From assembly GCA_028818695.1 (NCBI GenBank), contig JAPPNK010000012.1, forward strand, positions 163,476 to 227,475: 64,000 nucleotides of DNA. Direction: 5' to 3'. The notes beneath the pieces are model-generated. The model was not told where the DNA came from. It was given only the letters and a program-made list of their open reading frames with translations, and did not search any database. The first letter of the stretch is position 1. Every line of letters starts with the position of its first letter. The translations under genes and the position numbers were made by a program. Positions 16,840 to 24,189 of the stretch are shown one piece after another. This stretch comes from Candidatus Poribacteria bacterium. Its GTDB lineage: Bacteria > Poribacteria > WGA-4E > GCA-2687025.

Positions 16840-17646
16840 CTACGGCTGCCGGTCGGTGTTGACGGTCGGCTCGTCGTTCCCGACAAAACGCTCAATCGTG
16901 TTGTGCGTCGCAGGGCGCGTGCGGAAGTCGGCGACCCAAGGCTCCCTGAAATACGCCTGTTTCTCGCGCGGCAGGGCGTTCAACACGGCGGGCGGAATCG
17001 TCAACCGGTGCCAGTGCGTCGCCAGATGCGCGTAGGCGTTGAAAACCGTAACGCGCGGCGTGTCCCGCTTCCATTCGGGACCCGCATGGCACAGGTTTTC
17101 CGTGAAGAAAAGCGCGCTGCCGGCAGGGCAGTCGTAGCTTGTCAAAAACGGGCTGCGCTTCCCGTCCTCCAACGACATATGATCAGGATGCATCGGGAAG
17201 TTGGACTTGTGGCTGCCCGGTATGAAATGCGTCCCGCCGTCCTCTTTGGAAACTGCCGTCAACTCAAACGCGACGCGCACCATCCCCGCATGGATCCGCC
17301 CGTTGCGAACCCGATAGCCGAAGATCGGGTCCCCCTGACTCGGGCCGCCGCCATGCAAACCGCCCGCGCTCTGACCCTTATGCCGCCAGATGCAAAAACT
17401 GCTCTCCAGACGGATTTCAGGCCCGATGATGTCCTGCAGAACGCCGATCACCATCGGATGATCAATCAACACGCTGGACGGACCGCCCGGCACGGCGCGA
17501 TGTTCAGGCGGCAGCGATTCAGGGTCATGCTTGATGCGGTCGATCTGGTCAATGATCGCGTCGATCTCGTCTTGGGACAGAATCGCCGGACGCAGCAGAT
17601 ACCCGTTCAGGTCAAAACGAAAACGCTCCTCGTCGGTCATTTTCAT
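16840..17646 (-). CDS. Phytanoyl-CoA dioxygenase (PhyH) family protein
   Basis: 268 residues from ATG 17646, which has GGAGG 8 bases upstream; an ATG at 17661 has no ribosome site. Family signs: DLNGYLLRPAILSQDEIDAI, SSFCIWRHKG, GGTHFIPGSHKSNFP, GSALFFTENLCHAG..WKRDTPRVTVFNAY. PhyH enzymes are Fe(II)/2-oxoglutarate oxygenases with an HxD...H iron site. Here the first ligand region reads LHGGG, so His98 is followed by Gly at the Asp position (Gly100); the distal His is 187 and the 2-oxoglutarate Arg about 198. The missing Asp recalls halogenases or a different iron ligand. The stop codon lies in the loop of a 7-bp hairpin (16833-16849). Substrate unknown. Confidence 0.8.
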   Translation of the reverse strand: MKMTDEERFRFDLNGYLLRPAILSQDEIDAIIDQIDRIKHDPESLPPEHRAVPGGPSSVLIDHPMVIGVLQDIIGPEIRLESSFCIWRHKGQSAGGLHGGGPSQGDPIFGYRVRNGRIHAGMVRVAFELTAVSKEDGGTHFIPGSHKSNFPMHPDHMSLEDGKRSPFLTSYDCPAGSALFFTENLCHAGPEWKRDTPRVTVFNAYAHLATHWHRLTIPPAVLNALPREKQAYFREPWVADFRTRPATHNTIERFVGNDEPTVNTDRQP

Positions 17647-17681
17647 CGAAAAAGCCTCCATAACGAACCGATTGCCGATAC

Positions 17682-17710
17682 AGCGTAACGCATCGGAGCG
17701 GGGGGCGCAA
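17682..17710 (-). promoter_or_regulatory. Promoter of the PhyH-like gene
   Basis: Minus strand TTGCGC (17710-17705), 17 bp, TACGCT (17687-17682), in the gap between the first PIN gene and the PhyH start. Confidence 0.4.
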
Positions 17711-17730
17711 GGAAGAACAAGTCTGGTTCG

Positions 17731-18222
17731 TTAGTCTGCCTCGCCCGCCTTTTCCAGAGCTAGACGGATGACCGATTCGCCTAGACGCACTCCGCTGTCT
17801 TTCAATGCGATTAAATGCGGTTCAACCTTGTCAATCAAACGCTTCTCCTTTGCCTCCATCAAAACGCCGACAATCCCCTTGACGATTAACCCGCGTTCTT
17901 TGGCTTCCTTCCGCGCTTTTTTATCGTCCATAAGAACGAAACGCGCCTTTTTCTCGTCGGCAAAAGCAAAAGCCGCGGCTTCCCCATCGCCAGGTCTATA
18001 ACCGTCCTCTGTTTTTTGCGGGTTCTGTAAATCAACGACTCGGATCCATGGGGCGTTGTCAAGCGCCTCACGGCGGGCAATTGGAGACCATCGAAGAAAC
18101 TCGTTTTCAACGGCTCTAGGAATCAGAACCTCTGTATACAGATCCCGAAGAAGAGAAAGCAGATTCAGATTGAACAGCCCGACAAGCGGGCTGTTGTCGC
18201 TGACGACAGGACCTAATGACAT
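17731..18222 (-). CDS. DUF3368 PIN-domain protein, predicted toxin (pair 1)
   Basis: 163 residues. PIN/DUF3368 signs: VVSDNSPLVGL with the first acidic residue, LLSLLRDLYTEVLIPRAVENEFL, GDGEAAAFAFADEKKARFVLMDDKKAR with the further acidic residues, and GLIVKGIVGVLMEAKEKRLI. DUF3368 proteins are predicted metal-dependent RNases acting as toxins with UPF0175 antitoxins. Its ATG directly abuts the TGA of the upstream TPR-UPF0175 gene (TGAATG), so translation is coupled. Roughly two-thirds identical by eye to the PIN proteins at 18847 and 19933, with all likely catalytic acids kept in each. Confidence 0.85.
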   Translation of the reverse strand: MSLGPVVSDNSPLVGLFNLNLLSLLRDLYTEVLIPRAVENEFLRWSPIARREALDNAPWIRVVDLQNPQKTEDGYRPGDGEAAAFAFADEKKARFVLMDDKKARKEAKERGLIVKGIVGVLMEAKEKRLIDKVEPHLIALKDSGVRLGESVIRLALEKAGEAD

Positions 18223-18735
18223 TCAAAGCCCGTCGTCGTCATCGGTGACGGTGATGAGATAAAGCCCGTAATCGCCCATGAGATACCAAAACTCTTCGCG
18301 CATCACGCCGGCAAGCTTCGCCGCAAGACCGCTGCCGAGCTCGTCGTTCGCGTAATAGCGCATCGCCAAGGCGACGCGAGCCTCCTTGTCCATCTCAAAC
18401 GGGACGCCATCCCGCGGTCTCAACAGCTCCGCAATCTCTGTCGGCAGACGAACGCCTGTTTTCTCTTCAAAGGCGGCGGCGCTTCCGAAGGTCTCCTCAA
18501 ATGCGGCGGCAACGTCCACGCCTTGAAGGAGCGACGCGGACAGGTCGTCCCGCGCGCCTTCCCAATCTTTTGCCAGCAGGCGCGTCTCGCCGCGTATGTA
18601 GAAGTGATGCGCGACCTTCGGACGCATCTCTAGCAAGCAGGTGTAGTCCGCAATCGCCTTGTCGATTTCGCCTTTGGCGCGGTAAGCGTTGCCGCGCTGA
18701 AGATACGCCTCGGCGTCGTTTAGCGGTTTGCCCAT
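18223..18735 (-). CDS. TPR-UPF0175 fusion, predicted antitoxin (pair 1)
   Basis: 170 residues. Residues 5-40 form one TPR (DAEAYLQRGNAYRAKGEIDKAIADYTCLLEMRPK) and a second partial one follows. From about residue 95 the chain reads as UPF0175: RLPTEIAELLRPRDG, ALAMRYYANDELGSG, LAAKLAGVMREEFWYLMGDYGL. UPF0175 is the usual antitoxin encoded next to DUF3368 PIN toxins, which fits the abutting PIN gene. The TPR addition is unusual and could bind a partner that controls the toxin. GGAGAAA sits 5 bases before the ATG. The tail is acidic (DDDDGL). Confidence 0.75.
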   Translation of the reverse strand: MGKPLNDAEAYLQRGNAYRAKGEIDKAIADYTCLLEMRPKVAHHFYIRGETRLLAKDWEGARDDLSASLLQGVDVAAAFEETFGSAAAFEEKTGVRLPTEIAELLRPRDGVPFEMDKEARVALAMRYYANDELGSGLAAKLAGVMREEFWYLMGDYGLYLITVTDDDDGL

Positions 18736-18776
18736 GGACTTTCTCCACGCTTCAATTTCTCAAAACGGTTGATTCT

Positions 18777-18805
18777 ACGGTAGCGCGCCAGGCGGGCGAT
18801 GTCAA
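18777..18805 (-). promoter_or_regulatory. Promoter of pair 1
   Basis: Minus strand TTGACA (18805-18800), 17 bp, TACCGT (18782-18777), about 40 bp before the ATG at 18735. It implies that pair 1 is transcribed on its own. Confidence 0.5.
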
Positions 18806-18846
18806 ACGCAGCGGCGGAGGGCGCAAGAAAGAGTGCGTCTTGTTCG

Positions 18847-19338
18847 TTAGTCCGCCTCGCCTGCCATTTCCAGAACTCGACGGATGACCGAATCGGTTAT
18901 ATACATCCCGCTTTCTTTCAATGCGATCACATACGGTTCCGCCTTGTCGATCAAGCCTTTTTCCTTTGCCTCCAGCAAAAGGGCTAACGTTCTCTTGACG
19001 ATAAACCCGCGCGCTTTGGCTGCCTTCCGTCCTCTATTCTCATCCATAAGAACAAGACGCGCCTTTTTCTCGTCGACAAGAACCAATGCTTCGGCTTCTC
19101 CTAGATCAAGGTTCGCATACTCCGCTATTTTGTGCGGGTCCTGTAAATCAACGACTCGGATCCATGGGGCGTTGTCAAGCGCCTCCCTGGAGGCTGTTGG
19201 AAACTTATCAAGAAACTCGTTTTCCACCGCTCTAGGGATCAGAACCTCTGTATACAGATCCCGAAGAAGAGAAAGCTTCTTGATTTCCAACAGCGATATA
19301 AGCGGACTGGTGTCGCTGACGACAGGACCTTTTGACAT
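18847..19338 (-). CDS. DUF3368 PIN-domain protein, predicted toxin (pair 2)
   Basis: 163 residues, paralogous to the genes at 17731 and 19933. PIN acids are kept in VVSDTSPLISL, DLGEAEALVLVDEKKARLVLMDENRGR. The region LLRDLYTEVLIPRAVENEFL is identical to pair 1, while the segments around residues 15-22 and 43-50 differ, as expected if partner recognition has diverged. The start abuts the stop of the upstream antitoxin-like gene (TGAATG). Predicted RNase toxin; untested here. Confidence 0.85.
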   Translation of the reverse strand: MSKGPVVSDTSPLISLLEIKKLSLLRDLYTEVLIPRAVENEFLDKFPTASREALDNAPWIRVVDLQDPHKIAEYANLDLGEAEALVLVDEKKARLVLMDENRGRKAAKARGFIVKRTLALLLEAKEKGLIDKAEPYVIALKESGMYITDSVIRRVLEMAGEAD

Positions 19339-19848
19339 TCAAAGCTCGTCGTCATCGCCGACGCTAAAGATAGAAAGCCCGTAATCGCCCATGAGATACC
19401 AAAAATCCACGCGCGACACGCCGGCAAGACGGGCGGCAAGACCGCTGCTCAGCTCGTCGTTCGCGTAATAACGCATCGCCAAGGCGACGCGAGCGTCCTT
19501 GTCCATCTCAAACGGGACGCCTTCCCGCGGCCGCAACAGCTCCGCAATCTCTGCCGGCAGACGAACGCCTGTTTTCTCTTCAAAGGCGGCGGCGCTTCCG
19601 AAGGTCTCCTCAAATGCGGCGGCAACGTCCACGCCTTGAAGGAGCGACGCGGACAGGTCGTCCCGCGCGCCTTCCCAATCTTTTGCCAGCAGGCGCGTCT
19701 CGCCGCGTATGTAGAAGTGATGCGCGACCTTCGGACGCATCTCTAGCAAGCAGGTGTAGTCCGCAATCGCCTTGTCGATTTCGCCTTTGGCGCGGTAAGC
19801 GTTGCCGCGCTGAAGATACGCCTCGGCGTCGTTTAGCGGTTTGCCCAT
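19339..19848 (-). CDS. TPR-UPF0175 fusion, predicted antitoxin (pair 2)
   Basis: 169 residues from ATG 19848, preceded by AGGAGAAA as in pair 1; a further ATG at 19872 is less likely. One TPR, a linker, then a UPF0175-like end (RLPAEIAELLRPREG, RVALAMRYYANDELSSG, LAARLAGVSRVDFWYLMGDYG). Its N-terminal 296 bases (19555-19850) are identical to pair 1 (18442-18737); the last third differs slightly and ends SVGDDDEL. This points to recent duplication or gene conversion. Confidence 0.75.
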   Translation of the reverse strand: MGKPLNDAEAYLQRGNAYRAKGEIDKAIADYTCLLEMRPKVAHHFYIRGETRLLAKDWEGARDDLSASLLQGVDVAAAFEETFGSAAAFEEKTGVRLPAEIAELLRPREGVPFEMDKDARVALAMRYYANDELSSGLAARLAGVSRVDFWYLMGDYGLSIFSVGDDDEL

Positions 19849-19932
19849 GGGCTTTCTCCTCGCCGCGCTCATAACATGCCCCGCATCATGACATGCCCCG
19901 ACGGGCGGGCAAGAAAGAACGCGCCTTGTTCG

Positions 19933-20421
19933 TTAGTCTGCCTCGCCCGCCTCTTTCAGAACTTTATAGCGGAGCGATTTGCTTATACGCTTTCCGCTTG
20001 CCTCCAATGCGATGATATTCGGTTCAACCATGTCAATCAAACTTTTCTTCTTTGCATCCAGCAAAATGCCCAATACTCCCGTGATGGTGAATCCGCGCGC
20101 TTTGGCTACCTTCCGTCCTTCCGCCTCATCAAGGAGAACGAGACGCGCCTTTTTCTCGTCGGCAAGAACCAACGCCGCGGCTTCTCCCTTATCAAGCGGA
20201 TATTCCGCTATTTTTTCCGGGTCCTGTAAATCAACAACTACGATCCATGGGGAGCTGTCAAGCGTCTCCCGGCGGGCAGTTGAAAACTTTTTAAGAAACT
20301 CCTCTTCAACAGCGCGAGGAATCAAAACCTCTGTATAAAGATCCCGAAGAAGAGAAAGCAGATTGAGCCTCCACAGAAAAACAAGGGGGCTATTGTCGCT
20401 GACAACAGGACCTACCGACAT
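19933..20421 (-). CDS. DUF3368 PIN-domain protein, predicted toxin (pair 3)
   Basis: 162 residues. Motifs as in the other two: VVSDNSPLVFLWRL, LRDLYTEVLIPRAVEEEFL, DKGEAAALVLADEKKARLVLLDEAEGRKVAKARGF, ITGVLGILLDAKKKSLI. It abuts the stop of the long TPR-UPF0175 gene at 20422 and is the most diverged of the three at its C-terminus (ISKSLRYKVLKEAGEAD). Confidence 0.85.
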   Translation of the reverse strand: MSVGPVVSDNSPLVFLWRLNLLSLLRDLYTEVLIPRAVEEEFLKKFSTARRETLDSSPWIVVVDLQDPEKIAEYPLDKGEAAALVLADEKKARLVLLDEAEGRKVAKARGFTITGVLGILLDAKKKSLIDMVEPNIIALEASGKRISKSLRYKVLKEAGEAD

Positions 20422-22545
20422 TCAAAGCCCGTCGTCGTCATCGGTGATCTTAAAGAGAGAAAGCCCGTAATCGCCCATGAGATACCAAAAATCCTCACGC
20501 AGCACGCCGGCAAGACGGGCGGCAAGCCCGCTGCTCAACTCGCCGTTCGCGTAATAGCGCATCGCCAAGGCGACGCGCGCGTCCTTGTCCATCTCAAACG
20601 GGACGCCCTCCCGCGGCCGCAACAGCTCCGCAATTTCGGTCGGCAAACGAACGCCTGTTTTCTCTTCAAAGGCGGCGGCGCTTCCGAAGGTCTCCTCAAA
20701 TGCGGCGGCAACGTCCACGCCTTGAAGGAGCGACGCGGACAGGTCGTCCCGCGCGCCTTCCCAATCTTTTGCCAGCAGGCGCGTCTCGCCGCGTATGTAG
20801 AAGTGATGCGCGACCTTCGGACGCATCTCTAGCAAGCAGGTGTAGTCCGCAATCGCCTTGTCGATTTCGCCTTTAGCGCAGTAAACAAGACCGCGCTGAA
20901 GATATGCATCAGCGAAATTAGGTTGCAGCTGTATCGCCTTACCATAGCCATCGGCGGCTCTGTCAAAATCGCCTTTATGGGTATAAGCCTTGCCGAGATT
21001 CATATAGAGGCCGGCATTGTCTGGATTGTCTGGGTCCAGTTCAATCGCTTTGTCAAAATCTTCAATGGCGGCGTCAAAATCGCTTTTTTGGGCGTAAGCC
21101 AAGCCGCGAGTGTTATAGACGCCGAGATCGTTTGGCTTCAGCTCAAGCGCCTTGTCAAAATCTTCGATGGCAGCGTCAAAATCGCCTTTTTGGGTGTAAG
21201 CTTCACCGCGAATGAGATAAGCGATGGCGTTGTTCGGCTTCAGCTCAAGCACCTTATCAAAATCTTCGATAGCAGCGTCAAAATCGCCTTTATCTGCATA
21301 AGTGCAGCCGCGATTGTGGTAGGCGTCGGGATCGTTTGGCTCCAGTCCAATCGCCTTGGAATAATCTTTGATGGCCGCCTCGAAGTCGTTGTTTTCAGCA
21401 TAAGAGCTGCCGCGATTGTGATAGGCTTCGGCGTATTTTGGGTCCAATTCAATCGCTTTGGTGTAATCTTCAATGGCGGCATCAAAATCGCCTTTTCTGG
21501 CATAAGCACCGCCGCGATTATAGTAGATTTTGCCATTGCTTGGGTCCTGTTGAATCGCTTTGGTGTAATCTTTGATGGCAGCCTCAAAATCGTTGTTTTC
21601 AGCATAAGCACTGCCACGGATGCTATAAACGTCGGCAGAGCTCGGATCCAGTTCAATCGCTTTGCTGGAGTCTTCAATGACAGCCTCAATATCGCCTTTT
21701 TTCTCGTAAGCAATGCCGCGATTGCGATAGGCTTCGGCGTATTTTGAGTCCAGTTCAATCGCTTTGCTGAAATCTTCGATGGCTTTGTCAAGTTTATCTT
21801 TTTTACCATAAGCGTTGCCGCGATTGTGATAGGCATAGGCATCGTTTGAATCCAGTTCAATCGCTTTGGTGTAATCTTCGATAGCAGCGTCAAAATCGCT
21901 TTTTTGGATGTAAGCTGCGCCGCGATTGTGATAGGCATAGGCAGAGTTTGGGTTCAACTCAATCGCTTTGTTGAAATCTTTAATGGCGGCGTCAAAATCG
22001 CTTTTTTGCGCGTAGGTAAAGCCGCGAGCCAAATAAAAAGCGAAGGCGTTGTCTGACTCCAGTTCAATCGCTTTGCTGGAGTCTTTGAGGGTGGCGTCAA
22101 AATCGCCTTTTACGGCGTAAGCAAGACCGCGATTGTGATAGGCATAGGCATCGTTTGAATCCAGTTCAATCGCTTTGGTATAGTCTCTGATTGCAGCATC
22201 AAGATCGCCTTTATTGGCATGAGCAAGACCACGATTGTTATAGGCTTCGGCAGAGTTTGGATTGATCTCAATGGCTCTGTTGCAATCCTTTATGGCAGCA
22301 TCAAAATCGCCTTTCATGTATGCGACAATACCGCGTCTTAGGCTGTCCTGGACATCAGGTTCGCTGTATGACCTGTTATCCGCACTCTCATTCGGAAGGT
22401 CGCGGAACAGATACGGATCTGCCCCAAATTCCAGAAACTTTGCCGGGCTCAGAATAACGAGAGACTGCTGCTTTTCGTTAAACTGTGCCAGGCTCGGAAC
22501 AAACTGTGCCGAGCTCGGAATAACGCGAGACAGTCTTTCGTTCAT
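20422..22545 (-). CDS. Long TPR-array protein ending in UPF0175, predicted antitoxin (pair 3)
   Basis: 707 residues. Residues 1-63 are a unique N-terminus with a repeated SSAQFVPSLAQF-like piece. Residues 64-577 are about fifteen near-consensus 34-residue TPRs (pattern AYxNRGxAYxxKGDFDAAIxDYxKAIELDP). Residues 578-707 match the short paralogues, with UPF0175 from about 632 (RLPTEIAELLRPREG, ALAMRYYANGELSSG, LAARLAGVLREDFW). There is no signal peptide, so it is cytoplasmic. The short pair-1 and pair-2 proteins look like this protein with all but the last TPR removed, or the reverse. GGAG precedes the ATG, and a TTGACA promoter is just upstream. Confidence 0.8.
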   Translation of the reverse strand: MNERLSRVIPSSAQFVPSLAQFNEKQQSLVILSPAKFLEFGADPYLFRDLPNESADNRSYSEPDVQDSLRRGIVAYMKGDFDAAIKDCNRAIEINPNSAEAYNNRGLAHANKGDLDAAIRDYTKAIELDSNDAYAYHNRGLAYAVKGDFDATLKDSSKAIELESDNAFAFYLARGFTYAQKSDFDAAIKDFNKAIELNPNSAYAYHNRGAAYIQKSDFDAAIEDYTKAIELDSNDAYAYHNRGNAYGKKDKLDKAIEDFSKAIELDSKYAEAYRNRGIAYEKKGDIEAVIEDSSKAIELDPSSADVYSIRGSAYAENNDFEAAIKDYTKAIQQDPSNGKIYYNRGGAYARKGDFDAAIEDYTKAIELDPKYAEAYHNRGSSYAENNDFEAAIKDYSKAIGLEPNDPDAYHNRGCTYADKGDFDAAIEDFDKVLELKPNNAIAYLIRGEAYTQKGDFDAAIEDFDKALELKPNDLGVYNTRGLAYAQKSDFDAAIEDFDKAIELDPDNPDNAGLYMNLGKAYTHKGDFDRAADGYGKAIQLQPNFADAYLQRGLVYCAKGEIDKAIADYTCLLEMRPKVAHHFYIRGETRLLAKDWEGARDDLSASLLQGVDVAAAFEETFGSAAAFEEKTGVRLPTEIAELLRPREGVPFEMDKDARVALAMRYYANGELSSGLAARLAGVLREDFWYLMGDYGLSLFKITDDDDGL
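20815..22356 (-). repeat. 102-bp tandem coding repeats (TPR array)
   Basis: About fifteen 102-bp units encode the TPRs of the pair 3 protein. Neighbouring units share long stretches at DNA level (for example TCAATCGCTTTG and GCGTCAAAATCG recur every unit on the plus strand), so the array is likely able to expand and shrink by slippage or recombination. Confidence 0.8.
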
Positions 22546-22570
22546 ACCGCCGCTCCAATCAACACACTAA

Positions 22571-22599
22571 AACCTAGCATGTCCGACAGCGAATGTCAA
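22571..22599 (-). promoter_or_regulatory. Promoter of pair 3
   Basis: Minus strand TTGACA (22599-22594), 17 bp, TAGGTT (22576-22571), 26 bp before the ATG at 22545. Confidence 0.55.
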
Positions 22600-22632
22600 C
22601 GAGAGCGGCGCCGCGCGCTCTTAGCCTTCCGC

Positions 22633-24000
22633 TTAAAACAGCCCCTGCTGCATCAGCTTGCCCGTGTACGGATTCGTCATCGGCGGGAGGGGGCAGGGGC
22701 GGTTGTTGAAGTAGTCGTCAATCGACCAGAGGCTCAGCCGCCGGTAAGATTGACCGCGGACGGCAATCGTTCCCTGTTCCGCCGCGCGCGACCTCGCATC
22801 CGCAGACCCGACAGGTTCCAATGTGATAAAGCGTCCAATCGCCGCCTTGTCGTTGTTGACGACGCCGATAAAGTCGCGCAGCGCGCTGGCGCTGAACTTC
22901 CCGCCCTTCACCTGCGCAAGAGCGAGACGCGAGTCCCAGTCGTCCGGCTGGTCGAACAGCATGCCGCGCCCGTCGACGCCGCCGTCCGCAACCTGCTTCG
23001 TGTTCGGCGCGAACCCAGGCAGGCGCGTCACCGCCCAGGATTCAAACTCAAACGGCTTCTCGCGCGCCAACTTGCGCGCCGACTCCAGATCGGCGGGAAT
23101 CCCTTTGATCGGTATCGACTCATCCTTCAGGCGTTTCCGAACGAGATCGATCGCAAAGGAGCTGATGTCGATGCCTGCCCAGCGGCGTTTGAGACGACGC
23201 GCCGCATCAACCGCTGTGCCGCAGCCGCAGAACGGATCCAGCACAAGATCGCCCTCATTGGACGACGCCTTGACAATCCGCTCCAGCAGTTTCAACGGCT
23301 TTTGAGTAGGGTAACCCGTATGCTCGCTTGCCCACGGCATGATCGAATTGAGAGCGATTACATCATCCGGCAGTTTGCCTTTCTCATAGTCTCTTTCTGA
23401 ACCGTCCGCTCGCCGCTGTCCCTTTGTCCATTTGTATGGAACGCGAACCTCGTCCACATTGAACGTCCAGCGGTTCGATTTTGTATAAAAAAAGATCGTG
23501 TCATGCTTGCGCGCAAACCGTTTCTTGGACGCTCCACCGCCGCTGTAGTACCACACGAGCTCGTTTTGGAAATGCCTCTCCCCAAAAACTGCGTCCATAA
23601 CGATCTTAAGATAGTGGCTGGCGTATGGGTCGCAATGGAGGTAGATGGAGCCTGTCGGTTTCAGCAGGCGGCTCATCTCTTCCAGCCGTTCCGCCATATA
23701 GGTCAGATACGCCAGCATTCCGCACCTGCCGATGATGCGGCGCAGTCCGACCATCGCGTCATGCGCGGGGCGCGCTGGGGCGTTCTCAAACTTCGCATAC
23801 CGTTCCGCTGCGGCGTCGTCCCAGTGCCATGTGTCGTTGAAGGCTCGGTATTGCGCTTTTCCGTCGCCCTTCGCGCCGAAGAGAACGTTGTAGTTCGCGT
23901 TGCTGTTGAACGGCGGGTCGAGATAGATCAGGTCGACGCAGTCTGCCTCCCATTCGCGCATCCAGTCGAGGCAGTCGCCGTAGTAGAGGCAGTTGGGCAT
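22633..24000 (-). CDS. Site-specific DNA methyltransferase fused to an Mrr-like nuclease domain
   Basis: 455 residues from ATG 24000; the frame is open to a TTG at 24120, but homologues begin at LYYGDCLDWM. The methylase part has LIYLDPPFNSNANYNVLF (DPPF catalytic motif), GSIYLHCDPYASHYLK, the target region, HPTQKP-like GYPTQKPLKLLERI, and the AdoMet site LDPFCGCGTAVDAARRL. After about residue 320 comes a second domain with FESWAVTRLPG, GGVDGRG and LALAQVKGGKFS, the D...QxK pattern of Mrr-type PD-(D/E)XK nucleases. It may therefore both modify and cut DNA in one chain. It lies upstream of the toxin-antitoxin-like array on the same strand. Confidence 0.82.
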   Translation of the reverse strand: MPNCLYYGDCLDWMREWEADCVDLIYLDPPFNSNANYNVLFGAKGDGKAQYRAFNDTWHWDDAAAERYAKFENAPARPAHDAMVGLRRIIGRCGMLAYLTYMAERLEEMSRLLKPTGSIYLHCDPYASHYLKIVMDAVFGERHFQNELVWYYSGGGASKKRFARKHDTIFFYTKSNRWTFNVDEVRVPYKWTKGQRRADGSERDYEKGKLPDDVIALNSIMPWASEHTGYPTQKPLKLLERIVKASSNEGDLVLDPFCGCGTAVDAARRLKRRWAGIDISSFAIDLVRKRLKDESIPIKGIPADLESARKLAREKPFEFESWAVTRLPGFAPNTKQVADGGVDGRGMLFDQPDDWDSRLALAQVKGGKFSASALRDFIGVVNNDKAAIGRFITLEPVGSADARSRAAEQGTIAVRGQSYRRLSLWSIDDYFNNRPCPLPPMTNPYTGKLMQQGLF

Positions 24001-24126
24001 AAAATCTTGCGCCACAGCTCGCCTTTCCTGCGATTCCAATATGCTGTTCAGCGCGTCTGTCCACGCGCTTTTGTGCAGTATGCCAAACGCCGTCTGTTTG
24101 CGCAACGGCTCGCCTCTCAACGCTTC

Positions 24127-24155
24127 TTGACCGAGCGCGCCGGATCAAGTATCAT
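24127..24155 (+). promoter_or_regulatory. Promoter of the C25 protease gene
   Basis: TTGACC (24127-24132), 17 bp, TATCAT (24150-24155); about 34 bp ahead of ATG 24190. Confidence 0.6.
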
Positions 24156-24189
24156 CATTGCGTCAACTTGCCTCAACAAAGGACGCTAT

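Noticed and set aside
16833..16849. Hairpin at the PhyH stop as a terminator
   Set aside because: Good 7-bp stem but no T-run follows on the minus strand.
16084..17688. 534-codon plus-strand frame opposite selD and the PhyH gene
   Set aside because: It is antisense to two clear genes, has an Arg-rich composition and no family signs; a by-product of high G+C codon use.
20815..22356. Regular repeats as a possible CRISPR array
   Set aside because: Units are 102 bp, in frame and encode TPRs; no short repeat/unique spacer pattern.
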